From NCBI GenBank assembly GCA_019310965.1, contig JAFDDG010000007.1, positions 1-62,239 of the forward strand: a stretch of 62,239 nt of DNA. Reading direction: 5' to 3'. A program made the position numbers and the translations under genes. The DNA is from Deltaproteobacteria bacterium. GTDB taxonomy: Bacteria > Myxococcota_A > UBA9160 > SMWR01. Of this stretch, positions 25,251 to 34,397 are shown piece by piece (positions within the stretch are counted from its first letter, which is position 1; every line of letters starts with the position of its first letter). The notes below the pieces were generated by a model. The model searched no databases. It was not told where the DNA came from and saw only the letters and a list, made by a program, of their open reading frames with translations.

Positions 25251-25508
25251 CTAGGCCTGGGCGACGTGCTCGGCGACGTAGCGTTCTACGTCGCCGACAG
25301 TGCGAATCGCTTCCGCGGCTTCGTCCGGCACCTCGATGTCGAACTCGTCTTCGAGCTGCATCACCAGCTCGACCACGTCGAGCGAGTCCGCGCCGAGATC
25401 GTCGGCGATGTTGGACTCAGAGCGAATCTCGTCGGTCGCAACGCCCAGCTGATCCGACACGATCGAGCGGATGCGTGAGCCCAGCTCCGTTTGCGAGGTC
25501 GTCTGCAT
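25251..25508 (-). CDS. acpP: Acyl carrier protein
   Basis: 85 residues, acidic. [18 protein letters not shown] (39-56) contains the D-S-L site; Ser42 would carry the 4'-phosphopantetheine arm. It carries growing acyl chains for fatty-acid or lipid A synthesis. Compared with E. coli AcpP it is slightly longer at the N-terminus. It is not next to fab genes but sits alone between a small membrane protein and the TetR gene, so it may be either the housekeeping carrier or a dedicated one. Confidence 0.92.
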   Translation of the reverse strand: MQTTSQTELGSRIRSIVSDQLGVATDEIRSESNIADDLGADSLDVVELVMQLEDEFDIEVPDEAAEAIRTVGDVERYVAEHVAQA

Positions 25509-25593
25509 GATGGCCTCCCCCCTGTCGGACGACGGTCCCGCACGCGCCCGCCGCTGTCAAGCGAGTGCACGTGCGGGGCGCGCTCGACGCGTT

Positions 25594-26211
25594 TCAGGGC
25601 CTCAGACCGCGCAGGATGATTTCGACCGCGTCCTCGAAGGCAGTGTCGAGTGCGGCACGCCGAAGCATACGGCGCGTTGCCGAGCGCTCGGACTGGATGA
25701 GCCCATTGCCGACAGTCCACAGCAGATTCGCCACCTCCCAGGAGTCGCATGGCAGGAAGGCCCCCTCCTCGACACCACGCTCGATGGTCCCGGCCAAGAT
25801 GGTCAGGCAGCGCTCCCAGAGCCGCGACACTTCGTCCACGACGGCCTGCGGCAGCTCGCCGATCACCGGCTGGTTCTCGATCGCCCAGAAGATCTGGAAG
25901 TAGTCGCGGTTGCCGACGTAGTGATCGAAGTAGAAACGCGCCGTGCGCCGCACCTGCTCCGGCGCAGCGAGGCTGTCATCGAGCGTCTCGCGGAACTTCT
26001 GTTCGAAAATGGCGCCGTTGTGGGCGAGCACCGCGACGTAGAGCTCGGCCTTGCTCTCAAAGTATCGGTAGAGCGTGCCCTTGGCGACGCCCGCCTTCTC
26101 GGCGACCTCGTCGAGATTCGCCTGCATGAAGCCATCCCGAAAGAAGACGTCCCGAGCGGACTCCAGAATGCGCCGACGCGATTCGGCCTTCTTCTCTTCG
26201 CGACGCGGCAT
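25594..26211 (-). CDS. TetR-family transcriptional regulator
   Basis: 205 residues from the ATG at 26211. The N-terminal helix-turn-helix is typical: RRRILESARDVFFRDGF (12-28), then VAEKAGVAKGTLYRYFESKAELY (36-58). The C-terminal 150 residues are a helical ligand-binding domain with aromatic-rich FYFDHYVGNRDYFQIFW. It lies 23 bases downstream of the gamma-carbonic-anhydrase gene and in line with cysK. It may control that operon or a fatty-acyl function with the adjacent acyl carrier protein gene; the ligand is unknown. Confidence 0.9.
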   Translation of the reverse strand: MPRREEKKAESRRRILESARDVFFRDGFMQANLDEVAEKAGVAKGTLYRYFESKAELYVAVLAHNGAIFEQKFRETLDDSLAAPEQVRRTARFYFDHYVGNRDYFQIFWAIENQPVIGELPQAVVDEVSRLWERCLTILAGTIERGVEEGAFLPCDSWEVANLLWTVGNGLIQSERSATRRMLRRAALDTAFEDAVEIILRGLRP

Positions 26212-26233
26212 GGCACCTCCAACCGACTCCGCC

Positions 26234-26791
26234 TCAGCCGACCGCAGACTCCGCGTGGGCACGGGCGAGTTCGACGTAACCCAGGGTAATCTCCCGGTTG
26301 CGCTCGCGCTCCTCCGGCGTGAGCGCGCGCACGACCCGGGCCGGCACGCCGACGGCCAGCACGCCGGGCTCGAGCTGCGTGCCCGGAGGCACCACCGCAC
26401 CCGCGCCCACCATGGCGCCGGCCCCGACACGAGCGCCGTCCAGAACAATCGCGCCAATGCCCACCAGCACGCCATCCTCGACGACACAACCGTGGACGGT
26501 GGCGTGATGACCGATGGTCACCTCGTCACCGATGTGGCAGGCGAAGCGGTCCCGGGTGACGTGCACCACGCACTGGTCCTGCAGGTTGCTCCGCGCACCG
26601 ACGCAAATCCGATTCACGTCACCGCGCACGATACTGCCGTACCAGACACTGGAGTCGGAACCGATCTCCACATCTCCCACCACTACCGCACCCGGCGCCA
26701 CCCACGCATCCGGCGCAATCCGCGGCGAGGTAGCGCGAAACGGGCGCACGATTGCCGGGTCTCTGTCAGATGCCGACGTCGTCGCTCCCAT
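26234..26791 (-). CDS. Gamma-carbonic-anhydrase-like hexapeptide protein (YrdA/PaaY type)
   Basis: 185 residues. Repeated hexapeptides ([33 protein letters not shown]) build a left-handed beta helix. The metal-binding pattern appears as CVVHVT and [12 protein letters not shown], giving the His ligands placed as in gamma-class carbonic anhydrases. Many such YrdA proteins have no shown activity. Its start overlaps the end of cysK by 26 bases, so the pair is coupled. A close link between cysteine synthase and this family is common enough to be unremarkable. Confidence 0.85.
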   Translation of the reverse strand: MGATTSASDRDPAIVRPFRATSPRIAPDAWVAPGAVVVGDVEIGSDSSVWYGSIVRGDVNRICVGARSNLQDQCVVHVTRDRFACHIGDEVTIGHHATVHGCVVEDGVLVGIGAIVLDGARVGAGAMVGAGAVVPPGTQLEPGVLAVGVPARVVRALTPEERERNREITLGYVELARAHAESAVG

Positions 26792-27725
26792 CGTAACGGT
26801 AGGGGTCGAAGAGCTTCGTCTGAATGTAGCGCTCGCCGAAGCTCGGGATGATTGCGACGATGAGGCCGAGATCCTTGCCTTCGCCCTCGGCGTACTTGAG
26901 CGCAGCCGTCACCGCCGCCCCCGAAGAGATGCCGCAGAGGATGCCCTCCTCGCGGGCGAGCCGGCGCGCCATGTCGAGCGCCTCGTCGTTCTCGACGGTG
27001 ACTACCGCATCGAGCAGATCCATCTCCAAGACGTCCGGCACGAAGCCGGCGCCGATGCCCTGGATCACGTGGGGGGAGGGCTTGCCGCCAGACAGCACCG
27101 GGCTCGCCGCGGGTTCGACGGCAATCGCCTGGAACGACGGCTTGAGCTCCTTCAATGCTTGAGCCACGCCGGTGACCGTGCCGCCGGTGCCGACTCCCGC
27201 AACGAGCGCGTCGATCTGTCCGTCGGTGTCCTCCCATAGCTCCACCGCGGTGGTCCTGCGGTGCACGTCCGGGTTGGCCGGGTTCTGGAACTGCTGGGGC
27301 AGGAAGGAGTTGGGCGTCGCCTTGGCGATCTCCTCAGCCTTGGCGATGGCGCCGGGCATACCCTTCGAGGGATCCGTCAGCACCAGCCGAGCGCCGAAGA
27401 CACGCAACACTGCACGGCGTTCGGGGCTCATGGACTCCGGCATGGTCAGGATGCAGTCGTAGCCCTTGACCGCGGCCACGAAGGCCAGCGCGATGCCGGT
27501 GTTGCCGCTGGTGGGTTCGACGATCACGCTCTCGCCGGGCACCAGCTGCCCCTCCCTTTCGGCCGCCTCGATCATGGCCAGGCCGATGCGATCCTTCACG
27601 CTGCTGGCCGGATTATGGCTCTCGAGCTTGACCGCGATCTGGGGCTTCACACCGGCGGAAACACGATTCAGACGCACCAACGGGGTGCGGCCGATGAGCT
27701 CGGTGATGTCGTTTGCAATCTGCAT
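26766..27725 (-). CDS. cysK: Cysteine synthase (O-acetylserine sulfhydrylase)
   Basis: 319 residues from the ATG at 27725, with AGGAGG five bases upstream; an upstream frame start lacks this site. The PLP lysine is K44 in [11 protein letters not shown]. The substrate loop TSGNTGIAL lies near 70, the phosphate-binding [11 protein letters not shown] near 178, and [12 protein letters not shown] later. Length and motif order match CysK type A. It condenses O-acetylserine with sulfide to cysteine. It heads a minus-strand operon with the gamma-carbonic-anhydrase-like and TetR genes. Confidence 0.95.
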   Translation of the reverse strand: MQIANDITELIGRTPLVRLNRVSAGVKPQIAVKLESHNPASSVKDRIGLAMIEAAEREGQLVPGESVIVEPTSGNTGIALAFVAAVKGYDCILTMPESMSPERRAVLRVFGARLVLTDPSKGMPGAIAKAEEIAKATPNSFLPQQFQNPANPDVHRRTTAVELWEDTDGQIDALVAGVGTGGTVTGVAQALKELKPSFQAIAVEPAASPVLSGGKPSPHVIQGIGAGFVPDVLEMDLLDAVVTVENDEALDMARRLAREEGILCGISSGAAVTAALKYAEGEGKDLGLIVAIIPSFGERYIQTKLFDPYRYDGSDDVGI

Positions 27726-27779
27726 GGAAACCTCCTGTTTGCGGCGGCCCGGAAGCATACCCTGCAGGGCCATCGGGTG

Positions 27780-28757
27780 TCACGCGGACGGGATGGGCTC
27801 AGGGCCCAGCAGCTCGTCGACGAGCACCGTCGCATAGCTGCCGGGCGGCAGCACGAAGCGCAGGCGCAGGCCTTCGGCAACCTGCACCGCCGAGGCTTCC
27901 ATGGGCTGGACCCGCAGCGCCCGGCGCCCACCGCGCAGCCTCAGCCCCCGAGCGGCCGCCAGCGCCTCGGCAACCCCGTGCGCCTCGAACAACGCGCGCT
28001 CGCGTTCCCCGGGCTCGCCGCGCGGCTCTTCGCTGCGGTTGCCGAAGATCGGCCCGGTTGCGCTGATCTCGAAGCGATCCGCCCGCGGCTGCTCCAGCGC
28101 GGCGGCCTCGATGTGGAACAGGCCGCCGCTCGCATGCACGACGGCCACGTCGCCGGTCTCGAGGCGGTCGAGCGCCCCGGTCCGATTCGCCAGCACTGCG
28201 TTGAAGACCCGCGCTTGATAGGCGGATGCCAGAAAGCGTGCCTGGCGGCGGTCACGCACGCGCTGCTCGCCGAGCATCACGCGGCGACCCTGTTCGGCAT
28301 TGTCTCCATCGCGCCCGAAACGCTGCCCGCCGAAACGATTCGACAGCCCACGCGCGACCAGCTCGGCGAGCTTCGCCGAGGCCTCCTCCGCCACGGCTCG
28401 CGCTACGCCGCGCAGCAGGAGATCAAAGCGGTTCCCTGCCAGCTGCCCGGTGCGCAGCTTGTGCGTGTGGCGCACGGCAGCCAACACCTTGCATCCGGGC
28501 AACGCCAGCTGCGTGGCAAGCTCCGGAACGAGCCCGGGAACCGACAGCCACTGGGTGGCCACCGCGAAGCGATCCTTGCGACCGGCATAGCCGACATCAC
28601 GGGGGCGCACGCCTGCCGCACGCGCCAGGGCCCGTGCCACCTCCTCGGTGGTGCGCCCCACCTTCTCGACGTGTACGTAGGTGTGCTCGCCCTCGCCAGA
28701 CGGCGCAAACAACGGCACCTCCTCGACGCGGAAATCCTCCGGTGCGGCGAAACGCAT
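27780..28757 (-). CDS. truD: tRNA pseudouridine(13) synthase
   Basis: 325 residues. DFRVEEVPLFAPSGEGEHTYVHVEK opens the family fold. GYAGRKDRFAVATQW (56-70) holds the catalytic Asp62, as in the TruD A-G-x-K-D-R motif, and NRFGGQRFGRDGDNA is the second conserved block. It isomerises U13 of certain tRNAs. It is a member of the TruD branch shared by some bacteria and archaea. The ATG shares one base with the TGA of rnhB (TGATG), so the two are coupled. Confidence 0.93.
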   Translation of the reverse strand: MRFAAPEDFRVEEVPLFAPSGEGEHTYVHVEKVGRTTEEVARALARAAGVRPRDVGYAGRKDRFAVATQWLSVPGLVPELATQLALPGCKVLAAVRHTHKLRTGQLAGNRFDLLLRGVARAVAEEASAKLAELVARGLSNRFGGQRFGRDGDNAEQGRRVMLGEQRVRDRRQARFLASAYQARVFNAVLANRTGALDRLETGDVAVVHASGGLFHIEAAALEQPRADRFEISATGPIFGNRSEEPRGEPGERERALFEAHGVAEALAAARGLRLRGGRRALRVQPMEASAVQVAEGLRLRFVLPPGSYATVLVDELLGPEPIPSA

Positions 28758-29548
28758 CAGAGCAGCCCGAGCTGCGCCACCGGCGCAAACGAGCGCCGGT
28801 GCTCCGGCGACGGCCCTAGCCGTTCCAGCGCCGTCAAATGGGCCGGCGTCGGATAACCCTTGTGCTGCTCGAATCCGTATCCGGGATGGCGTCGCGCAAG
28901 CCGCACCATGACGGCATCTCGATACACCTTCGCGACGATCGACGCCGCGGCGATATTGCCGTCGACTCGATCTCCCCCCACGATCGCCGTCTGCGAGGCG
29001 TCGATACGCGGGATCGTGCGCGCATCGACGAGCACGTGATCCGGCGCGTCCGGCAACCCCTCGACGGCGCGACGCATCGCCTCGAGTGCGGCGCGGTAGA
29101 CGTTCAGTCGATCCACCTCGGCGGGCGTGACCTCGCCGATCGACAAGCCGAGAGCCTGGGCACGAATCGCAGCCGCCAGGCGTTCCCGGGTGCGGGCCGT
29201 GAGGCGCTTCGAGTCGTCGAGACCGAGCAGGTCCACCTCGCCGGGAAGCACCACGGCGCAGGCCACGACCGGGCCGGCCAACGGCCCGACACCCACCTCG
29301 TCGACACCCGCGATGCGCGTCACGCCGCCGCGGACGAGCCGTGCGCGCAGCGCGAAGAGCTGTGCGATGCGGCGACGCTCGGCGCGCAGCGCTCTGCGAC
29401 GCTTGAGGGCCACCTCGGCCAGCGCGCGGGCACCGCTGCGCGCATCGAGAGTCAGCACCTCCGCGAGCCGACGCAACTCTTCGTCAGCCTCGGTCGCGCG
29501 GACGCGCGCGCGCAGCACCGCCAGCGACTGGTCCGCCACCCCCCTCAC
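28757..29548 (-). CDS. rnhB: Ribonuclease HII
   Basis: 263 residues from a GTG that overlaps the lpxD stop in a GTGA junction. An Arg/Ala-rich extension of about 75 residues precedes the core. The core has GVDEVGVGPLAGPVV (81-95; catalytic Asp83 and Glu84), LDDSKRL (110-116) and VLVDARTIP (172-180; Asp175), plus AAASIVAKVYRD. The usual D-E-A-G-R-G is D-E-V-G-V-G here, a substitution seen in some lineages. It removes RNA from RNA-DNA hybrids. An in-frame GTG three codons further in is an alternative start. Confidence 0.9.
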   Translation of the reverse strand: MRGVADQSLAVLRARVRATEADEELRRLAEVLTLDARSGARALAEVALKRRRALRAERRRIAQLFALRARLVRGGVTRIAGVDEVGVGPLAGPVVACAVVLPGEVDLLGLDDSKRLTARTRERLAAAIRAQALGLSIGEVTPAEVDRLNVYRAALEAMRRAVEGLPDAPDHVLVDARTIPRIDASQTAIVGGDRVDGNIAAASIVAKVYRDAVMVRLARRHPGYGFEQHKGYPTPAHLTALERLGPSPEHRRSFAPVAQLGLL

Positions 29549-30561
29549 TCCTCGTCGCCCCCCACCCGGCGCTCGAGCGCGCGGACCCGACGCAGCAACT
29601 CGGGCAAGCGCCGCAGCGCGACCCAGATACGCCGCTGACGCGGCAGCGCCTGATGCGGCGCACCCAGGACCCGCGCACCCGCCGGCACATCGGAAACCAC
29701 GCCGCTGCGCGGGCCCACGTAGGCTCCTTCCCCGATCGTCACATGATCGACGATGCCGGCCTGGGGCATCACGAGGGCCCCGACACCCAGGCGCACACTT
29801 CCGGCGAGCCCCGCCTGTGCACCCACCAACGCGTCTTCACCGATATCACAGCCGTGACCGACGATCACCCCGGCGTCGAGTTTGGCACCCCGGCGCAACC
29901 GGGTCTCGCCGAACGCGGCGCGGTCGATGACAGTGTTGGCTCCGATCTCGACGTCGTCCTCCACCACCACGCGCCCGCGCTGCGGAGTCGCCTCCCAGCG
30001 CCCGCGCTCGTTGGCAACGAAACCGAAACCCTCGCTGCCGAGAACAGCCCCCGCATGCACGGTCACTCGATCGCCCAGCCGCGTTTCTTCGCGCAGCACG
30101 CAACTCGCGTGCAAGGTGCAGTCGCGCCCGACCTCGACACCGGGATACAGTGTCACGTTCGCGTGCAGCACACTCCCGGCACCGACCCTCGCGCCGCAGC
30201 CCAACACGCACAGCGGCCCGATGCAGACGTCGGCCGCGACCTCCGCACCGGGTCCGAGCACGGCGCTCGGGTGCACGCCGGGCACCCGCGGCGGCGACGG
30301 CTCGAGCAGCCGCGCGGCCCGCGCGAAGTCGAGGCCGGGGTGGGGCGAGCGCAGTGTTGGCAACGAGCCGGTCTCGACGTCGGCAGCGGCGATCACGGCG
30401 GCCGCCCGAGTCGCAGCCAACTGGTCGGCAAACCGCGGGGAGCGCACGAAGGCGAGATCTCCGAGGCCAGCCTCCGCCAGTGAGGCCACCCCCGCCAGCG
30501 CCACATCGCCATTGCCCTCGATCTCCCGGCCGAGACGTTCCGCCAGTTCTGCCAGGCGCAT
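29545..30561 (-). CDS. lpxD: UDP-3-O-acylglucosamine N-acyltransferase
   Basis: 338 residues from the ATG at 30561 (MRLAELAERL). The N-terminal uridine-binding domain (about 1-100, with LAFVRSPRFADQL) is followed by hexapeptide repeats (about 100-300). GVIVGHGCDIGEDALVGAQAG includes the catalytic His position, and VVEDDVEIGANTVIDRAAFG is typical of LpxD. It adds the second acyl chain to the lipid A precursor using acyl-ACP. A short C-terminal helix-forming tail (RRVRALERRVGGDEE) ends it. The gene is coupled to rnhB and truD, not to fabZ/lpxA as in enterics. Confidence 0.92.
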   Translation of the reverse strand: MRLAELAERLGREIEGNGDVALAGVASLAEAGLGDLAFVRSPRFADQLAATRAAAVIAAADVETGSLPTLRSPHPGLDFARAARLLEPSPPRVPGVHPSAVLGPGAEVAADVCIGPLCVLGCGARVGAGSVLHANVTLYPGVEVGRDCTLHASCVLREETRLGDRVTVHAGAVLGSEGFGFVANERGRWEATPQRGRVVVEDDVEIGANTVIDRAAFGETRLRRGAKLDAGVIVGHGCDIGEDALVGAQAGLAGSVRLGVGALVMPQAGIVDHVTIGEGAYVGPRSGVVSDVPAGARVLGAPHQALPRQRRIWVALRRLPELLRRVRALERRVGGDEE

Positions 30562-30580
30562 CGGCGCCCTCACCTCGCGC

Positions 30581-31402
30581 TCAGCGAGCGACGAGGACGG
30601 CGATCGGCGAGGTCCGGACCACCGCGGCAGCATTGCTGCCGAGGAAGTACTCGGTGATGCGGTTGCGGCCGAACGCGCCCATCACGATGAGACTGGCCCG
30701 CACTTCGCGCGCCGAATCGACCAGCTTCACGTCCGGCCGGCCGAGTGTCGACGAGATCTCGCGCACCGGCACCGGAAGCGACCCGACCAGGCTGCGCACC
30801 TCGTCGAAACGCGAAATCGCGCGCCCCTTGTCCTTCGAGTCGACAAAGACGTGCACGGGCTCGCCCACCTTCTTCGCAATATCGACGGCCACCGAGGCGG
30901 CCAGCCGAGAGCCCGGCGAGCCGTCGAAGCCAAGCACGATGGGTCCGGCGAGCTGCGCACCCTCGGGCACGACCAACGCGCACTTGGCGGTCTTGCGCAC
31001 CACGCCATCGACGGTCGAGCCGACCAGCCCCGTACGGAAGTTCTTGGCGTGGCCGTCGCGGCCGAGCACCAGCAGATCGGCCTGCTGTCCGCGCTCCACG
31101 ATCAGGTCGTCGGCGATGCCCGGCGCGGTGTCGCAATGGACCTCCAACCCCTGGGAGCGAGCCTGCTCCACGATCCGGCGCGCCACCGCTTCCGCGCGGG
31201 CCTTCAGATAGGTTGCCACCGGCTCGGGCAACGGCGGCGCCACCCCGAGGCCGTCTTCCCGGAAGCCCCGGGCCAGGCGGTCCTCGACCACCGAGAGGCC
31301 CAGCAGACGCGCCTTCGTCCGCGACGCCAGTGCCAACGCATAGCGCTCGGCGGCCGCAGCCGCGTCCGAACCATCACTCGCCAACAAGATCGTCGAGATC
31401 AT
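30581..31402 (-). CDS. Universal stress protein with two UspA domains
   Basis: 273 residues made of two copies of the Usp fold, about 1-145 and 150-273. The first begins MISTILLASDGSDAAAAAE and has LLVLGRDGHAKNFRTGLVGS. The second begins PIVLGFDGSPGSRLAASVAV and ends with LIVMGAFGRNRITEYFLGSN. The G-x2-G-x9-G-S type ATP-binding loop is recognisable in both, best in the second. Such proteins help survival under starvation or respiratory stress. It is downstream of an aldehyde dehydrogenase gene by 30 bases and upstream of lpxD by 19 bases. Confidence 0.9.
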   Translation of the reverse strand: MISTILLASDGSDAAAAAERYALALASRTKARLLGLSVVEDRLARGFREDGLGVAPPLPEPVATYLKARAEAVARRIVEQARSQGLEVHCDTAPGIADDLIVERGQQADLLVLGRDGHAKNFRTGLVGSTVDGVVRKTAKCALVVPEGAQLAGPIVLGFDGSPGSRLAASVAVDIAKKVGEPVHVFVDSKDKGRAISRFDEVRSLVGSLPVPVREISSTLGRPDVKLVDSAREVRASLIVMGAFGRNRITEYFLGSNAAAVVRTSPIAVLVAR

Positions 31403-31432
31403 CGCTTTCTCCGCGTCACCGAAACGCGGCCA

Positions 31433-32965
31433 TCAGGAGAGCCATCGCCCGAGCGATGTGCCCCACATCAGCCGCAACATACGTTTCATCATCCCGAGCT
31501 TGCGTCGGGTATAGGGGTACCAGAAAAGTTCGCTTCTGCCCCCGAACCGATCGATCACGATCGACTGCGCGTGGCAGTAGCCCCGCAGACCCATCTCGCC
31601 GTTGACTCGGCCGATCCCGCTTTCCTTGACGCCGCCGAAGGGTGCCTCGGTGACGGCGTAGGTGACCATGCAATCGTTCACGACAACGCAACCCGATTCG
31701 ATGGCCCGCGCCATTTCAGCACCCTTGTGCTTGTTGCGGGTCCACACGTTCGCGTTCAGTCCGTAGCGCGAGTCGTTCGCATAGCGCAACGCGGCCGCCT
31801 CATCGGGGACCCGCATGATCGGAAGCAGGGGGCCGAACGTCTCATCACGCATGACGCGCATCTCATGGCTCACATTGGTGAGGATGGTCGGCTCGTAGTA
31901 GAAGCCCGCCTCATTGGGGTTGCGACGACCTCCCGTCAGCAGTGTCGCCCCACGCTGCAATGCGTCGGCCACATGCGCTTCGATGGTATCCAGCTGCTGC
32001 GGCCAGATGATGGCGCCCACGTCGAACTCGCCGGTCGAGCCCTGACGTAGCTCGGACGTCGCGTCGACGCACAGCTGAGTGAAGCGATCCGCCACCTCGT
32101 CGACCACATAGACGCGCTCGGTCGACGTACACACCTGGCCGGAGTTCGCGAATGCGCCGTAGACGGCGCCGCGGGCTGCGCGCTCCAGATCCGCATCGGC
32201 GCAGACGATCATCGGGTCCTTGCCGCCGAGCTCCAGCGTGCAGGGCACCAGCTGGCGGCCGCAGGCTTCAGCCACCCTACGTCCGGTCGCCACGCTGCCG
32301 GTGAAAACAATCTTGTCGACATCGGCTTCTACGAGCGCCGCTCCGGTCTCGCCATCACCAAGCACCACGTTGAGTACGCCTTCGGGAAGGCCCGCAGCGC
32401 TGAAGAGCTCCTCGACCAGGCGAGCCGAGAAGGGCGTCGCCTCCGAAGGCTTCAGCACGATTGCATTGCCCGCCATCAGCGCCTGGGCGACGGGGTTGAG
32501 CGCAAGCACGAACGGGAAATTCCACGGGGTGATGATGCCGACCACGCCGAGCGGCTTGTAGATCACCCGCAACTTCTTGGTGAGCATCAGATGCAGTGGA
32601 ACCCGGCGTTCGCCGAGGATGCGCCGGGCGCGCTTGGCGTAGAAGTGCAACGCGTCGCACGCCGTCATGACCTCGGTGGCGAGGGCCTCCGTCGGCGGCT
32701 TGCCTGTCTCGCTCGAGATCGTCGCGACGATCTCGTCGTGCCGCTCCAGGATCACGCGAACCACACGCTGCAGATAGCGACCGCGCTCCTCGAACGAGAG
32801 GTCTGCCCAGCCGAGCTGTGCCTTGCGCGCACGCTCGACCGCCGCGTGAACGTCGGCGGCTGCACCGACTTCGATCTCACCTAGCGGTGCGAGGGTCGCG
32901 GGGTTCGCCAGGCGCAGGCGACGTCGCCCTTCTCCACTCTGTTCGACCTGCTCCACGAGCGCCAT
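31433..32965 (-). CDS. Aldehyde dehydrogenase family protein
   Basis: 510 residues. Catalytic residues are Asn in TPWNFPFV (about 149), Glu245 in LELGGKD and Cys279 in NSGQVCTST; the cofactor loop is FTGSVATG at 221-228. The C-terminal 30 residues (FWYPYTRRKLGMMKRMLRLM) form a basic, hydrophobic tail. That is like fatty or semialdehyde dehydrogenases that lie on the membrane, which may indicate peripheral membrane binding (inference). Substrate unknown; succinate-semialdehyde or long-chain aldehyde are candidates. It is the first gene of the run leading to the stress protein and lpxD. Confidence 0.9.
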   Translation of the reverse strand: MALVEQVEQSGEGRRRLRLANPATLAPLGEIEVGAAADVHAAVERARKAQLGWADLSFEERGRYLQRVVRVILERHDEIVATISSETGKPPTEALATEVMTACDALHFYAKRARRILGERRVPLHLMLTKKLRVIYKPLGVVGIITPWNFPFVLALNPVAQALMAGNAIVLKPSEATPFSARLVEELFSAAGLPEGVLNVVLGDGETGAALVEADVDKIVFTGSVATGRRVAEACGRQLVPCTLELGGKDPMIVCADADLERAARGAVYGAFANSGQVCTSTERVYVVDEVADRFTQLCVDATSELRQGSTGEFDVGAIIWPQQLDTIEAHVADALQRGATLLTGGRRNPNEAGFYYEPTILTNVSHEMRVMRDETFGPLLPIMRVPDEAAALRYANDSRYGLNANVWTRNKHKGAEMARAIESGCVVVNDCMVTYAVTEAPFGGVKESGIGRVNGEMGLRGYCHAQSIVIDRFGGRSELFWYPYTRRKLGMMKRMLRLMWGTSLGRWLS

Positions 32966-33137
32966 GCAAACCCTCGACCCCTCGCATCCCGGGGGGCAAC
33001 CATCCGGAGCCTACGCGACCCCCGCGGGAAAAGTCAATCGCCCAGATATTCGAAATGCTGTGATTCCGGTGCCAGTTCCGTCAGGAACCGCTCAGCGCAC
33101 GGAGATGCCGGTTGCAGTGCCGGCTGAGCCGGCATGG

Positions 33138-33728
33138 TCACAGCCGGACCCGGCTGTCTCGACGCCCGCAACAAACGGGGGACGCAGGGCAAGGCGGGGG
33201 CCAGGAGCCTGACCCAAGACTGGCGTGGGAAGCTCCAGGCGCCGAGGCGCGCCGCTGGCAAGGCGCGCGATTGAGCCCTAGCAGAGCTAGGGCGATTGAG
33301 CGCAACGCAGCCAGCGGTGATGCGTCGGCGAAGTAGCGGAGGACGTCGTTCTCCGTGATGAGGCCGAGAAGCTCTTCGCCATCGACCACCGGGAGGCAGC
33401 CGATCCTGTTCTCGGCCATCACCTGGGCCGCCTCTTCGACGCTCGCTTCGGGGCCGATCACGACCGGGGGGGCCGTCATCACCTTGCCGATCTCGACGCC
33501 GTGCAGGAACGCACGATGGGCATCCGCACGATCGCGGGTCAGGCAGGAGAGCGACGCACGCAACAGATCGCGCTCTGAGACGACGCCCACGAGCTTGCCG
33601 CCGTGCGTAACGGGCATGTGCCGCACGTGCCCGAGCGTCATGATATCCTCGACGGTCGAAAGCCTATCGCCTTCGCTGATCGTGACGACCGTCTCGGGCA
33701 TGATGTCGCGGACTCGGGGGCGACTCAT
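33138..33728 (-). CDS. CBS-domain pair protein with repeat-derived tail
   Basis: 196 residues from the ATG at 33728. Two CBS domains: MPETVVTISEGDRLSTVEDI with VRHMPVTHGGKLVGVVSERD (about 10-55), and TAPPVVIGPEASVEEAAQVM with RIGCLPVVDGEELLGLITEND (about 80-130). These bind adenine nucleotides and would act as an energy sensor. The expected end is around VLRYFAD. The remaining 60 residues come from a 64-bp palindrome and neighbouring palindromic DNA (33060-33316), and read as a low-complexity tail with no family resemblance. The original stop was probably removed when this DNA inserted. Confidence 0.8.
   Translation of the reverse strand: MSRPRVRDIMPETVVTISEGDRLSTVEDIMTLGHVRHMPVTHGGKLVGVVSERDLLRASLSCLTRDRADAHRAFLHGVEIGKVMTAPPVVIGPEASVEEAAQVMAENRIGCLPVVDGEELLGLITENDVLRYFADASPLAALRSIALALLGLNRAPCQRRASAPGASHASLGSGSWPPPCPASPVCCGRRDSRVRL
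33253..33316. repeat. 64-bp palindromic element inside the CBS gene
   Basis: Nested hairpin: outer CGCTGGC (33253-33259) with GCCAGCG (33310-33316). Inside it GCCCTAGC pairs with GCTAGGGC around AGA, flanked on both sides by the same ATTGAG-type hexamer. Smaller palindromes (GCCGGC-TGA-GCCGGC, AGCCGG-AC-CCGGCT) lie at about 33120-33155. It is translated as part of the CBS protein's tail. Confidence 0.85.
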
Positions 33729-33745
33729 TCCGAGCAATCTACTCC

Positions 33746-34183
33746 ATGGCAAGCGCACGCGGGAAGCAAAATCGGGGAGCCGTCGACGGTGATGCGGACC
33801 GCCCCCAGGACGAGGCGAACGACGCCCAGGAGGAGCAGCCGGCCCTTTCCGACCTCGCGAGGCGCGCGCTCGCCCTCGGCCTCTCCGGCTTCTTCTTCAC
33901 CGAATCCACCATCCGCAAGGCCCTCGGCGACACGCTGCCCAAAGAGTGGAGCGAGTTCGCCATCGACCAGAGCGAGCGCACGCGCAAGGAGTTCCTGGAG
34001 CGCCTGACTTCTGAAATCGGTCAGTCACTCGAGAGAATCGACGTCGCCACCGTGCTCGCGGAGTTGATGCGGGGCCGCACCCTCGACATCAGCGCCCGAA
34101 TCCGATTCGTCGACGGCGAGAGCGATGACCCCTCGGATCACACGATCCGCGTTCGCATGCAGGGGGACGACGGCGACGAGTGA
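33746..34183 (+). CDS. Phasin-like small protein of unknown function
   Basis: 145 residues. A charged N-terminus is followed by ALALGLSGFFFTESTIRKAL, a helical segment (EFAIDQSERTRKEFLERLTSEIG, 75-97) and a beta-like end (TLDISARIRFVDGE). The layout resembles short phasin-like proteins of deltaproteobacteria, but I cannot assign a function. The start is only 17 bases from the divergent start of the CBS gene, so the two promoters must overlap coding DNA. A strongly acidic tail (GDDGDE) closes it. Confidence 0.65.
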   Translation: MASARGKQNRGAVDGDADRPQDEANDAQEEQPALSDLARRALALGLSGFFFTESTIRKALGDTLPKEWSEFAIDQSERTRKEFLERLTSEIGQSLERIDVATVLAELMRGRTLDISARIRFVDGESDDPSDHTIRVRMQGDDGDE

Positions 34184-34208
34184 AGACCGTCCATGCGGAG
34201 CAAGTGCG

Positions 34209-34385
34209 CTAGAGGCCTGAACGCGTGAAGGTGAGAAAGGCCATGGCCGGCCGGCGCGACGATTCGCGCATGGCAAACTGCATGGTGTCGAGGGTCCAGC
34301 CGTCGTCGGCACATTTGTTCAGGATGCGCTCGAGTTCGATGTCGGTGACATCACTGGTTTCGATGACCTTGTACGTGCCGGGCAA
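34209..34385 (-). CDS. Small DUF4177-like protein at the end of the heme operon
   Basis: 58 residues from a TTG at 34385 with GGGGGAG five bases upstream. MPGTYKVIETSDVTDIELER, CADDGWTLDTMQFAM and MAFLTFTR have the pattern of small DUF4177-type domains: beta strand, helix, then Gly-Trp and a second strand. It begins 12 bases after the hemB stop, so it belongs to that operon. Function of the family is unknown. Confidence 0.65.
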   Translation of the reverse strand: MPGTYKVIETSDVTDIELERILNKCADDGWTLDTMQFAMRESSRRPAMAFLTFTRSGL

Positions 34386-34397
34386 GAGTGCTCCCCC

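Noticed and set aside
30150..32050. Long plus-strand frames over lpxD, the stress protein and the aldehyde dehydrogenase
   Set aside because: Shadows of well-recognised minus-strand genes; composition is Arg/Ser/Pro with no domain.
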